Of a DNA stretch of 64,000 nt, positions 17,162-25,117 are shown one piece after another. Each line of letters starts with the position of its first letter. Positions within the stretch are counted from its first letter, which is position 1. This DNA comes from VRUE01 sp963748075. Lineage in GTDB: Bacteria > Actinomycetota > Thermoleophilia > Solirubrobacterales > 70-9. The stretch covers positions 1-64,000 of the forward strand of contig CAVVHQ010000010.1 of NCBI GenBank assembly GCA_963748075.1, in the 5' to 3' direction. Made by a program: the position numbers and the translations under genes. The notes below the pieces were generated by a model. That model had not been told where the DNA came from. It saw only the letters and a list, made by a program, of their open reading frames with translations, and searched no databases.

Positions 17162-18586
17162 ATGCTGGAGCCGCAGACCGTATCCCGCCCCGGCTACCTG
17201 GCGGGTCTGACGACGCTGGAATCCGAGGTCGAGGTCGACTCGCTGCCGCTCGAGGGGTCGGTCCCCGAGTGGCTGACCGGGACCCTGCTGCGAACCGGCC
17301 CGGCCAAGTTCGAGGTGGGCGAGCGGCCGCTGCGGCACTGGTTCGACGGACTCGCGATGCTGCACAAGTTCTCCTTCGGCGGCGGCCGGGTCTCCTACGC
17401 GAACCGCTTCCTGCGCAGCGAGGCCTACCGCCAGGCCGAGCAGGGGCGGATCGCCTACAGCGAGTTCGCCACCGACCCCTGCCGCTCGCTGTTCAAGCGG
17501 GCGGCGACGCTGTTCCGGCCGAAGCTGACCGACAACTGCAACGTCAACCTGACCCGGCTCGGCGACGAGTACATCGCGATGACCGAGACGCCGATGCCGG
17601 TCGCCTTCGACCCGGAGACCCTCGACGCCCTCGGCGTCGCCTTCACCCCGCCCGGGCTCCACGCCACCGCCCATCCCCATCACGATCCGCAGCGCGGTGA
17701 GCTGATTGCCTACGTGACCCACTTCGGCCCGCGCTGCGAGTACCGCATCTTCGCCCAGCGCGATCGCCACCGGCAGCGGCGCATCGCCTCGGCCCGGGTC
17801 AAGGAGCCCTCCTACATGCACAGCTTCGCGCTCACCGAGCGCTACGCGATCCTCGCCGCGTTCCCCCACGTCGTCAACCCGCTGCGGCTCGCCACCGGCG
17901 CCCGTCCCTTCATCGAGAACTACGAGTGGAAGCCCGAGCTGGGGACGCGCCTGCTCGTCTTCGATCGCGAGGACGGAACGCTGCGGGGCGAGTACACGGC
18001 GGAGCCGCGCTTCGCCTTCCACCACGTCAACGCCTTCGAACGCGACTCGGAGCTGGTGCTCGACCTGGTCGCCTACGACGACGCGACGATCATCGACTCC
18101 CTCTACGTCGACCGCCTGCGGGCCGCCCCGCCGCCGCCGTCCGCTAACGCCCGCCTGCTCCGCTACCGCGTCTCGCTCGACGACCCGCGGGTCCGCGAGG
18201 AAGAGCTGAGCGACGTCCAGCTCGAGCTGCCGCGGATCGACTACCGCGAGCGCAACGGGCGCCCCTACCGCCACGTCTACGGCGCCGGCGCCCACCCCGA
18301 CGGCGACGCCCCCGACTTCCTCGACCAGCTGGTCAAGGTCGACATCGACAGCGGCGAGGCGCAGACCTGGTTCGAGCCGGGCTCCTACCCCGGCGAGCCG
18401 GTCTTCGTCCCCTCGCCCGAGCCCGACCGGGCCGAGGACGACGGCGTCCTGCTCTCCGTCGTCCTCGACGGCCGCGACGCCCGCTCCTACCTGTTGGTGC
18501 TGGACGCCGTCAGCCTCTCCGAGCTAGGCCGGGCCCGCGTCCCCCACCACATCCCGTTCGGGTTCCACGGGCAGTACTTCAGCTGA
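17162..18586 (+). CDS. Carotenoid cleavage oxygenase
   Basis: A 474-residue RPE65/carotenoid oxygenase family enzyme, which cleaves polyene double bonds with an Fe(II) held by four histidines. Candidate ligands lie in TAHPHHD, SYMHSFALTE, FAFHHVNAFE and the C-terminal IPFGFHGQYFS. PEWLTGTLLRTGPAKFEVG and HWFDGLAMLHKFSF are the family's N-terminal blades. I start at the ATG at 17162 because GGAGG sits 6 nt upstream; a TTG directly after that GGAGG is too close. It is probably controlled by the divergent PadR gene. The substrate, a carotenoid or a lignin stilbene, is not known. Confidence 0.9.
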   Translation: MLEPQTVSRPGYLAGLTTLESEVEVDSLPLEGSVPEWLTGTLLRTGPAKFEVGERPLRHWFDGLAMLHKFSFGGGRVSYANRFLRSEAYRQAEQGRIAYSEFATDPCRSLFKRAATLFRPKLTDNCNVNLTRLGDEYIAMTETPMPVAFDPETLDALGVAFTPPGLHATAHPHHDPQRGELIAYVTHFGPRCEYRIFAQRDRHRQRRIASARVKEPSYMHSFALTERYAILAAFPHVVNPLRLATGARPFIENYEWKPELGTRLLVFDREDGTLRGEYTAEPRFAFHHVNAFERDSELVLDLVAYDDATIIDSLYVDRLRAAPPPPSANARLLRYRVSLDDPRVREEELSDVQLELPRIDYRERNGRPYRHVYGAGAHPDGDAPDFLDQLVKVDIDSGEAQTWFEPGSYPGEPVFVPSPEPDRAEDDGVLLSVVLDGRDARSYLLVLDAVSLSELGRARVPHHIPFGFHGQYFS

Positions 18587-20740
18587 GCCGCGATGCCCGA
18601 AGTGGACTTCGGGCAGCAGCCGGTCGAGCCAGGCGGGCAGGTACCAGGCGGCGCGCCCCGCCAGCCGCAGGAAGACCGGCAGCAGCGTGAGCCGCACCAG
18701 GAAGGCGTCGAGCAGGACGGCGACGCCGAGGATCACCCCCATCTCCTTGGGCGGCAGCGGCCCGGAAAGGGCGAAGGTGAAGAAGACCGCGACCATCACC
18801 GCCCCGGCGGCGAGGATCACCCGGCCCGAGTGGGCGAGGCCACCGACCATCGCCTCGCGGGCGTCGCCGGACTCCTCCCAGTGCTCGCGGGCCGAGGAGA
18901 GCAGGAAGACCGTGTAGTCCATCGCGATCGCGAAGATCATCGCGAAGAAGAAGATCGGCCCCCAGGCGTCGAGGAAGCCCTGCGATTCGAAGCCGAGCAG
19001 GCCGGAGAGGTGACCGTCCTGGAAGATCAGCGTCGCCACGCCGAAGGCGGCGCCGGTGGCGAGCAGGTTGGTCAGCACGCCGATCGCCGCGATCAGCGGC
19101 GCCTGGAAGGCGACCAGCAGCAGCAGGAAGCCGAGCGCCAGCACGATGCCGATCGCCAGCGGCGTCTTCGCGCTGAGCGCCGATTCGAGGTCGTGGTTTT
19201 CGGCCGCCGGCCCGCCGACCAGCCCGCCGGCGGGCAGCGCGGCGCGCAGCCGGTCGACGCTGGCGCCGAACGCGGGGGTGGAGGGGCCGGCGGCGGGAAT
19301 CGCCTCGACGAGCACGATGCCGCCGGCACCGACCTGCGGCGGCAGCACAGCCGCGACCCCCGGATCCCCCCGCAACGTCCTCAACACCCCGCCGACGGGC
19401 CGAAAAGTGGGGCCAGGGTGGACATTTCGGCCCGTCGGCGGGTGGTTTGCGGGGATGACGACCTGAAGGGCGCCGGGCGCGCCGGGGCCGAAGGCGTCGA
19501 CGACCTGGTTGTAGCCGAGGCGCGAGTGGTCGCCGCTCGGCACGACCTTGATCGACGGCATGCCGGTCTTCAGGCCGAGCACCGGCAGCGCCAGGACCAG
19601 CAGCGCGGCCAGCGCGGCGCCGCCGAACAGCAGCGGCCGGCGCCAGAGCCGTTCGCCCCAGCGGGCGAAGCGCGGCGAGCGGTGGTCGCCGCTGTGCGCC
19701 CAGGGGAGGCTCAGCTTGTCGACCCGCGGGCCGAGCTTGGCCAGCACCGCCGGCAGCAGGGTCAGGGTCGCCGCCAGCACGAACAGCACTGAGATCATGA
19801 TCCCCAGCGCCATCGAGCGGAAGGCGGGGCTGGGGACGAGCATCACCGCGGAGAGCGAGATCAGCACGGTCAGCCCGGAGAACAGCACCGCCTTGCCGGC
19901 GGTGTCCATCGTCATCCCGACCGCGTCGGGCGGCGAGAGGCGCTGGCCGAACATCGCGTTGCGGAAGCGCATCACGATGAACAGGGCGTAGTCGATGCCG
20001 AGCGCCAGGGCGAACATCAGCGCGAAGTTCATCGCCCAGATCGAGATCGGCGAGACCAGCGTGCCGAGGTAGAGGACGCCGGCCGAGGCGATCAGGCCGA
20101 CGATCGTCAGCATCAGCGGCAGCCCGGCGGCGACCAGCGAGCCAAAGGCGAGCACGAGGATCGCCAGGGTGACCGGCCAGGAGAGCAGCTCCGACTTCAG
20201 CATCGCGTCTTTGTTGGCTTCGTTGAAGTCCGACCACATGCCGGCGGCGCCGGTCAGGTTGACTTCGACGCCGTCGGCGGCGGTCGCGGCGAGCGGCCCC
20301 TTGAGGTCGTTTGCGGCGGCGACCATCTCGTTCGGGTCGCGGGCGGCGCCGGCGCGGATCACCGCGGTGTGGCCGTCGCGCGAGATCGAGACGGCGGGGC
20401 GCGGCGGGATCACCCGGCTGACCGCCGGGTCGGCGGCGAGCAGCCGCTCGGAGCGGCGCAGCGTGGCGCGGAAGGCGGGTTCGGTCGCGGTCAGCTGCGA
20501 GGAGTGGACGGCGACCTGCAGCGCATAGGCGCCGCCGCCGGCGAAGGCGCGGTCGACCTGTTCGCGCACCGCGACCGACTCCGAGCCGTTCGCCTGCCAG
20601 CCGGCGCCGGAGAGCGCCGTCTCGACCTTTGGCGCCAGCGCGCCGAGGCCGACCGCGATCACCGCCCAGGCGACGAAGACCCAGCGCGGCTGGCGGGCGG
20701 CGAAGCGGCCGAGCCGCCCGACCGGTCCCAGCCGGCTCAC
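18524..20740 (-). CDS. MMPL/RND-family lipid transporter
   Basis: About 738 residues with the MMPL layout: one N-terminal helix, a large extracellular loop, five helices (about 190-370), a second loop and five C-terminal helices. FALMFALALGIDYALFIVMR and AMIFAIAMDYTVFLLSSARE hold the charged residues of the proton relay. MMPL proteins export lipids or glycolipids. The GTG at 20740 matches where homology begins (SRLGPVGRLGRFAARQPRWV). A better ribosome site precedes an ATG near 20864, but in another frame, so the 5' end may be frameshifted. The 3' end overlaps the convergent carotenoid oxygenase by 63 bp. A hairpin repeat is inserted in frame in loop 2. ArsR control is likely. Confidence 0.88.
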   Translation of the reverse strand: MSRLGPVGRLGRFAARQPRWVFVAWAVIAVGLGALAPKVETALSGAGWQANGSESVAVREQVDRAFAGGGAYALQVAVHSSQLTATEPAFRATLRRSERLLAADPAVSRVIPPRPAVSISRDGHTAVIRAGAARDPNEMVAAANDLKGPLAATAADGVEVNLTGAAGMWSDFNEANKDAMLKSELLSWPVTLAILVLAFGSLVAAGLPLMLTIVGLIASAGVLYLGTLVSPISIWAMNFALMFALALGIDYALFIVMRFRNAMFGQRLSPPDAVGMTMDTAGKAVLFSGLTVLISLSAVMLVPSPAFRSMALGIMISVLFVLAATLTLLPAVLAKLGPRVDKLSLPWAHSGDHRSPRFARWGERLWRRPLLFGGAALAALLVLALPVLGLKTGMPSIKVVPSGDHSRLGYNQVVDAFGPGAPGALQVVIPANHPPTGRNVHPGPTFRPVGGVLRTLRGDPGVAAVLPPQVGAGGIVLVEAIPAAGPSTPAFGASVDRLRAALPAGGLVGGPAAENHDLESALSAKTPLAIGIVLALGFLLLLVAFQAPLIAAIGVLTNLLATGAAFGVATLIFQDGHLSGLLGFESQGFLDAWGPIFFFAMIFAIAMDYTVFLLSSAREHWEESGDAREAMVGGLAHSGRVILAAGAVMVAVFFTFALSGPLPPKEMGVILGVAVLLDAFLVRLTLLPVFLRLAGRAAWYLPAWLDRLLPEVHFGHRGSAEVLPVEPERDVVGDAGPA
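19388..19442. repeat. Palindromic element inserted in frame in the MMPL gene
   Basis: Two 18-bp arms, CCCGCCGACGGGCCGAAA and its exact complement, surround a 19-bp loop. In the transporter it encodes PPTGRNVHPGPTFRPVGG, a low-complexity insertion in the second extracellular loop. One arm recurs upstream of groES (7823). It resembles REP- or MITE-type small palindromes that can sit inside coding sequence. Confidence 0.75.
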
Positions 20741-20895
20741 CGGGCCGCCGCGCCTCGCCTCGACGCGCAGAGGAACCGGCGCCGCGCCGGCGCTGGGCCG
20801 ACGCCCGGCAGAGAGGAGCCGGCGCTGTCGAAGCGGGAGTGCGGGGGGCGGCAACGGTCGGCATCGCTATCCTTCCTCTCACGGTCTACAAGTTA

Positions 20896-20911
20896 ACAAC
20901 TTAACAGTTGT
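20896..20911. promoter_or_regulatory. Candidate ArsR-type operator
   Basis: ACAACT-TAAC-AGTTGT is a perfect 6-bp inverted repeat in an AT-rich island between the MMPL gene and the divergent ArsR-family gene. Spacing and symmetry suit an ArsR winged-helix dimer. Function inferred. Confidence 0.55.
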
Positions 20912-20948
20912 GAATAGGTAAGATAGCAGAACGAGAGGCAAGAGAGCG

Positions 20949-21323
20949 ATGCCGATGCAGAGCCCCCTCGAGAACGACGCCGCCGAGCTGATCGCCCGCC
21001 GCTTCCGGGCGCTCTCCGACCCGACGCGCCTGCGCATCCTCGACCTGCTGCGGGCGCGCGAGGAGGCCTCGGTCGGCGAGTTGACCGAGGCCCTGGGCAC
21101 CTCCCAGCAGAACGTCTCCAAGCACCTCTCCGCCCTCCACGCCGAGGGTTTCGTCAGCCGCCGCAAGCGGGGGACCAGGACGCTGTACCGGATCTCCGAC
21201 CCGGGGGTGCTGGAGCTCTGCGACCGGGTCTGCGCCGGGATCGAGTCGCAGCTCGCCGAGCTGGAGGCGATGATCAGCGCTCAGCCCGCTGGCGCAGCCG
21301 CTCCCCGGGCCGCCAGAGGCTGA
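20949..21323 (+). CDS. ArsR-family winged-helix repressor
   Basis: A 124-residue regulator with the ArsR core: RFRALSDPTRLRILDLLRAR, SVGELTEALGTSQQNVSKHL and a wing RKRGTRTLYRIS. The metal-binding ELCVC motif of arsenic sensors is absent, though two cysteines (ELCDRVCAG) occur near residue 95. Divergent orientation to the MMPL transporter, with a palindrome between, suggests it represses the transporter and itself. Its 3' end overlaps the convergent channel gene by 50 bp. Confidence 0.88.
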   Translation: MPMQSPLENDAAELIARRFRALSDPTRLRILDLLRAREEASVGELTEALGTSQQNVSKHLSALHAEGFVSRRKRGTRTLYRISDPGVLELCDRVCAGIESQLAELEAMISAQPAGAAAPRAARG

Positions 21324-21957
21324 CCAGCCGCGCCACCAGGGTGACCAGGAAGATCTGGCCGATCATCATCTCCAGGCCGGCGAGCATCCGGCCCGGCTGC
21401 CCGGCCGGCACCAGGTCGCCGAAGCCGGTGGTGGTCAGGGTCGTGAAGCTGAAGAAGAGGAAGTCGCTGTTCTGCGGGTCGGCGATCTCGCCGAAGAAGG
21501 GCCCGCCCTGCAGCCGCTCGACCGTCGCGTAGAGGAAGGTGAAGAGCAGCCCGAGGATCGCGTAGACGCTGATCGCGCCGAGGATCGTGCGCGAGCTGAC
21601 CTCGCTGGCGGTCACCACACGGAGCAGCACGGCGACCGTCGCGGCGCTCAGCAGCGCCACCTCGAGCAGCGCCCCGGCGCTCAGCCAGCCGCGCGTCCCG
21701 GTGATCGCGGCGACGACCGCCAGGGCGATCGCCAGCCCCGCGAGGCCGATCGCCGCGCGGACGATCCGCGCCGGGGCGTGGGCGCTGACCAGCGCCACCA
21801 CCGCGGTCGCGGTCCCGGCGGCAAGCTCGACCACCGCAGGCCAGCCGCGGTTGCTCAGCAGCGAGGCAAGCACATACGTGACCAGCAACAGCAACAGCAC
21901 CAGCCCAAACGCATCGCTGGCCCGCTGAGCACGCCGCAACCACCGCTCCCGGTTCAT
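21274..21957 (-). CDS. Two-pore-helix type ion channel (potassium channel family)
   Basis: A 227-residue membrane protein with about six hydrophobic segments. The pore loop is FSFTTLTTTGFGDLVPAG; TTTGFGD is the potassium selectivity filter, with F at the usual tyrosine. A last helix (MLAGLEMMIGQIFLVTLVAR) follows. No RCK or cyclic-nucleotide domain is attached. It probably forms a simple tetrameric K+ leak or conductance channel. Confidence 0.88.
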   Translation of the reverse strand: MNRERWLRRAQRASDAFGLVLLLLLVTYVLASLLSNRGWPAVVELAAGTATAVVALVSAHAPARIVRAAIGLAGLAIALAVVAAITGTRGWLSAGALLEVALLSAATVAVLLRVVTASEVSSRTILGAISVYAILGLLFTFLYATVERLQGGPFFGEIADPQNSDFLFFSFTTLTTTGFGDLVPAGQPGRMLAGLEMMIGQIFLVTLVARLVSLWRPGERLRQRAER

Positions 21958-22083
21958 CCCCGAGAGTTCTGCCGCGGCGACCGCGTTCCTGCCGGTGCAA
22001 AGGATCGGTGCAGAACTCGCCGTGGAACGTATTGTCCTCGATCGACGGTCCGAGCTTCGGCAGCAGGTCGGGAAGCGGTTCAG

Positions 22084-22172
22084 CGGAGGGGGTGGGATTC
22101 GAACCCACGAGACGCCTTACGACGCCTAACGGCTTTCAAGGCCGCCGCATTCAACCGCTCTGCCACCCCTCC
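22084..22172 (-). tRNA. tRNA-Ser (anticodon TGA)
   Basis: An 89-nt tRNA with a long variable arm. The acceptor GGAGGGG pairs with CCCCTCC; discriminator is G. The anticodon loop CTTGAAA gives TGA (serine), and the T loop is GTTCGAATC. CCA is not encoded. Confidence 0.97.
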
Positions 22173-22264
22173 GGGGACTGTGCCGCGATGTCGATGCTAG
22201 CCGCAAATTTATGGACGAAAAGGCACCGAGTAAAAAGCCGCGATGGTGATTGGATTCACGGACG

Positions 22265-23419
22265 ATGCGCCGCCTGCTGATTCTCGCCTCGATTATGGTC
22301 TTCTTCGACGTCGCGTTCTACGCGGCGATCGCCCCGCTGCTGCCCGACTACGTGGCGGACTTCGGGTTGAGCAAGGCGGAGGCCGGGATCCTCGCCGCCT
22401 CCTACGCGGCCGGCACCCTGCTGGCCTCGCTGCCCGCCGGGTTGGTCGCGACCCGGCTCGGGCCGCGCCGCACGGTGATCGCCGGGCTGCTGCTGCTCGG
22501 CGGCTCCAGCCTCGTCTTCGGCCTCGGCGGCGAGATCGCGCTGCTCGACGGGGCGCGCTTCGTCCAGGGCGTCTCCGGGGCGCTGATCTGGTCGGGGGCG
22601 CTGACCTGGCTGATCACCGCCGCGCCCCCCGAGCGTCGTGGCTCGCTGATCGGGACGGTGCTGGGCACCGCGGTCGCCGGCGCCCTGGTCGGCCCGGTCT
22701 TCGGCGCGATCGCGGCCGAGGTCGGCACCGAGACGGTGTTCGGCGCCGTGCTGGGAGTCGCCGTGCTGCTCGCCGCCATCGCGGCGCGCCTGCCGGAAGC
22801 CGGAGCGCCGGAGCGACAGTCGCTGCGGGAGGTTGCAGCGACGATCGGCAGTCGCCCGATCCTCACCGCGACCGCGTTCGTCGCCGTCCCCTCGCTGATG
22901 TTCGGCGTGGTCGAGGTGCTGGTGCCGCTGCGGATCGACGAGCTCGGCGGCGGCCACGTGGCGATCGCCGGCGGCTTCATCGCCGGCGCGGCGCTCGAGG
23001 CGACGCTCGCCCCGCTCGCCGGCCGCTACTCGGACCGCTTTGGGCGACGCAGCCCGTTCGTGATCGGCATCGCGATCTGCGCCTTCGCGATGGTCGGGAT
23101 CGCCGGGGCGCCGGCCCTGGCGCCGGTGCTGGCGGCGCTGATCCTCAGCTCGCTGGGGGCCGGGATCTGCTTCGCGCCGGCCCTCACCACGCTCTCGGAG
23201 ACAGCCGACACCAGCCGCCTGCACCAGGGCTACGCCGCCGGCCTCTCCAACATGGCCTGGGCGGCAGGGCAGACCGTCGGCGCCCTGGCCGGGGGAGGCC
23301 TGGCCAGCGCCGCCGGCTATGCCCTCCCCAGCCTCGGGGTAGCCGCCCTGCTGCTCGCGACCTCGGCCTACGCCTACCGCGCCCTGGTCCCGCCGCTGAT
23401 CCAGCCGGCGGAGAGTTAG
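22265..23419 (+). CDS. MFS transporter
   Basis: A 384-residue twelve-helix major facilitator. The loop 2-3 signature is GLVATRLGPRRTVIAGLLLL and its half-repeat is PLAGRYSDRFGRRSPFVIG, where RYSDRFGRR is the second-half motif A. The whole sequence is hydrophobic with symmetric halves. Substrate unknown; the family here exports small molecules. A TTG 15 nt upstream could also start it, but the ATG at 22265 puts the first helix at the N-terminus. The FAD-linked oxidase begins 12 bp downstream and may be co-transcribed. Confidence 0.85.
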   Translation: MRRLLILASIMVFFDVAFYAAIAPLLPDYVADFGLSKAEAGILAASYAAGTLLASLPAGLVATRLGPRRTVIAGLLLLGGSSLVFGLGGEIALLDGARFVQGVSGALIWSGALTWLITAAPPERRGSLIGTVLGTAVAGALVGPVFGAIAAEVGTETVFGAVLGVAVLLAAIAARLPEAGAPERQSLREVAATIGSRPILTATAFVAVPSLMFGVVEVLVPLRIDELGGGHVAIAGGFIAGAALEATLAPLAGRYSDRFGRRSPFVIGIAICAFAMVGIAGAPALAPVLAALILSSLGAGICFAPALTTLSETADTSRLHQGYAAGLSNMAWAAGQTVGALAGGGLASAAGYALPSLGVAALLLATSAYAYRALVPPLIQPAES

Positions 23420-23430
23420 CGTTAGGGAAC

Positions 23431-24726
23431 GTGGGTGACGTTTGGCGCAACTGGACGGGGGATCAGCGCTGCCGCCCGGCCGAGCTGGTTCGCCCGCGCG
23501 ACCGCGACGAGCTGGCGGCCGCGGTCGCCGCTGCAGCCGCCGCCGGGCGGAGGGTCAGCGTCGCCGGCTCGGGACACTCCTTCACCGAGGCCGCGCTGAC
23601 CGGCGGCACGATGGTCGACGTCGCCGCCCTGCGCGGCACGATCGACGCCGATCGCTCCTCCGGCCTGGTCAGGGTCGGCGCGGGCACCCGCCTCGCCGAC
23701 CTCAACGAGGAGCTGCACAGGCTCGGCCTGGCGATGGAGAACCTCGGCGACATCGACCGCCAGACGGTCGCCGGGGCGATATCCACCGCCACCCACGGCA
23801 CCGGCGCGAAGCTGCGCAACATCTCCGCCCAGGTCGAGGCCGTGGAGATGGTGCTCGCCGACGGCGGCGTGCGGGAGCTCGATGCGGCCGAGCCCGAGCT
23901 GCTGCGCGCCGCCCGGGTCGGGGTCGGCGCGCTCGGCGCGATCTCGGCGGTGACCCTGCGCTGCGTTCCCGCCTTCGTCCTGCGCCGGGTCGACTCGCCG
24001 GCGCCCCGCGAGGAGGTCTTCGACGCGTTCGACGAGCGCGCCGCCGCCAACGACCACTTTGAGCTGTTCACCTTCCCCTACGCGGATTCGGCGCTCGTCC
24101 TCGAGCGCAACCGGGTCGAAGGGCCGCCGCGTCCACGCGGCCGGCTCGCCTCCTACCTGAACGACGTCGTGCTCGAGAACTGGGCGCTGGAGGCGCTCTC
24201 TGCGGCCGGCCGGGCCTTCCCGGGCGCGATCCCCCGCCTCTCCCGCCTCGCCGCCGCGCTCGCCTCGGGTGGCAAGACGATCGACCGCAGCGATCGCGTC
24301 TTCGCCAGCCAGCGCCGCGTCCGCTTCACCGAGATGGAGTACGCAGTGCCGCGCGAGCACGGCCTCGAGGCGGCGCGGCGGGTGATCGAGTGGGTGCGGT
24401 CGAATCGCTACCCGGTTTTCTTTCCGATCGAGATGCGCGTCGTGGCGGGCGACGACGCCCCGCTCAGCCCCTCGTACCAGCGCGACACGACCTATATCGC
24501 CGTCCACCAGTACCGGCGGATGCAGTGGCGGCCCTACTTCGAGGCGGTCGAGGCGATCATGGGCGACTACGGCGGCCGCCCCCACTGGGGCAAGCGGCAC
24601 TTCCAAACCGCGGCGACCCTGGCGCCCCGCTACCCGGCCTGGGCGGAGTTTCAGGCCGCCCGCGACGAGCTCGATCCCGAGCGCGTTTTCGGCAACGACT
24701 ACGCCTCCGCGGTGCTCGGCCCCTGA
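23431..24726 (+). CDS. FAD-linked D-arabinono-1,4-lactone-type oxidase
   Basis: A 431-residue flavoenzyme of the aldonolactone/VAO family. The N-terminal FAD domain has ELVRPRDRDELAAAV, SVAGSGHSFTEAALTGG (the SGH motif for flavin attachment) and GDIDRQTVAGAISTATHGTG. The C-terminal ALO substrate domain ends in HWGKRHF and FQAARDELDPERVFGNDY. Such enzymes oxidise sugar lactones or alditols with oxygen. It starts at GTG, 12 bp after the MFS gene, with no ribosome site, so it is either coupled to that gene or leaderless. Confidence 0.88.
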   Translation: MGDVWRNWTGDQRCRPAELVRPRDRDELAAAVAAAAAAGRRVSVAGSGHSFTEAALTGGTMVDVAALRGTIDADRSSGLVRVGAGTRLADLNEELHRLGLAMENLGDIDRQTVAGAISTATHGTGAKLRNISAQVEAVEMVLADGGVRELDAAEPELLRAARVGVGALGAISAVTLRCVPAFVLRRVDSPAPREEVFDAFDERAAANDHFELFTFPYADSALVLERNRVEGPPRPRGRLASYLNDVVLENWALEALSAAGRAFPGAIPRLSRLAAALASGGKTIDRSDRVFASQRRVRFTEMEYAVPREHGLEAARRVIEWVRSNRYPVFFPIEMRVVAGDDAPLSPSYQRDTTYIAVHQYRRMQWRPYFEAVEAIMGDYGGRPHWGKRHFQTAATLAPRYPAWAEFQAARDELDPERVFGNDYASAVLGP

Positions 24727-24900
24727 TCGTCTGCGGCGCCCTGGCGATGCCGCTCAGGGCGAGCGCCCGGTCGCCTCGCCCGCCGCCGCCCGACGCCTTG
24801 CGCGCGCCGCTGCGCACAGCGTTTCCATATAGGTCCTCCCAATGGATGAAATACGTCATTGGTTCTGGACGCTATCGGCTTCCCTCCTGATGATCTCCAG

Positions 24901-25110
24901 GTGGAGCCGAAGCGGATCGTTGGGAGGAACGTCCGGGCGCAGCGTCACCGCCTCGGCCTGACGCAGGAAGCGCTTGCGCACCGGGCCGGGATGCACCCCG
25001 TCGAGGTTGGCCGAGCGGAGCGCGGCGCTCGCGATCTGCGGGTCTCGACGGTTGCGAAGCTGGCCCGGGGACTCGACGTGCCGGCGATGGAGCTGCTGCG
25101 CGGCGTCTAG
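24901..25110 (+). CDS. Small XRE-family HTH protein
   Basis: About 69 residues, almost entirely one helix-turn-helix domain: IVGRNVRAQRHRLGLTQEAL, AHRAGMHPVEVGRAERGARD, LRVSTVAKLARGLDVPAMEL. The GTG at 24901 gives the usual compact form; an in-frame TTG at 24859 would add 14 residues. It stands alone and convergent with the aldolase gene. Targets unknown. Confidence 0.7.
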   Translation: MEPKRIVGRNVRAQRHRLGLTQEALAHRAGMHPVEVGRAERGARDLRVSTVAKLARGLDVPAMELLRGV

Positions 25111-25117
25111 CGTCGGG

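Noticed and set aside
18579..20882. Second long frame over the MMPL gene starting at a well-placed ATG
   Set aside because: Its sequence is Arg/Ala-rich shadow with no membrane helices. Only the possibility that its first codons belong to a frameshifted MMPL start was kept.
22008..22280. Open frame with GVGFEPTRRLTTPNGFQ
   Set aside because: Translation across the tRNA-Ser(TGA) gene on the opposite strand; not a protein.
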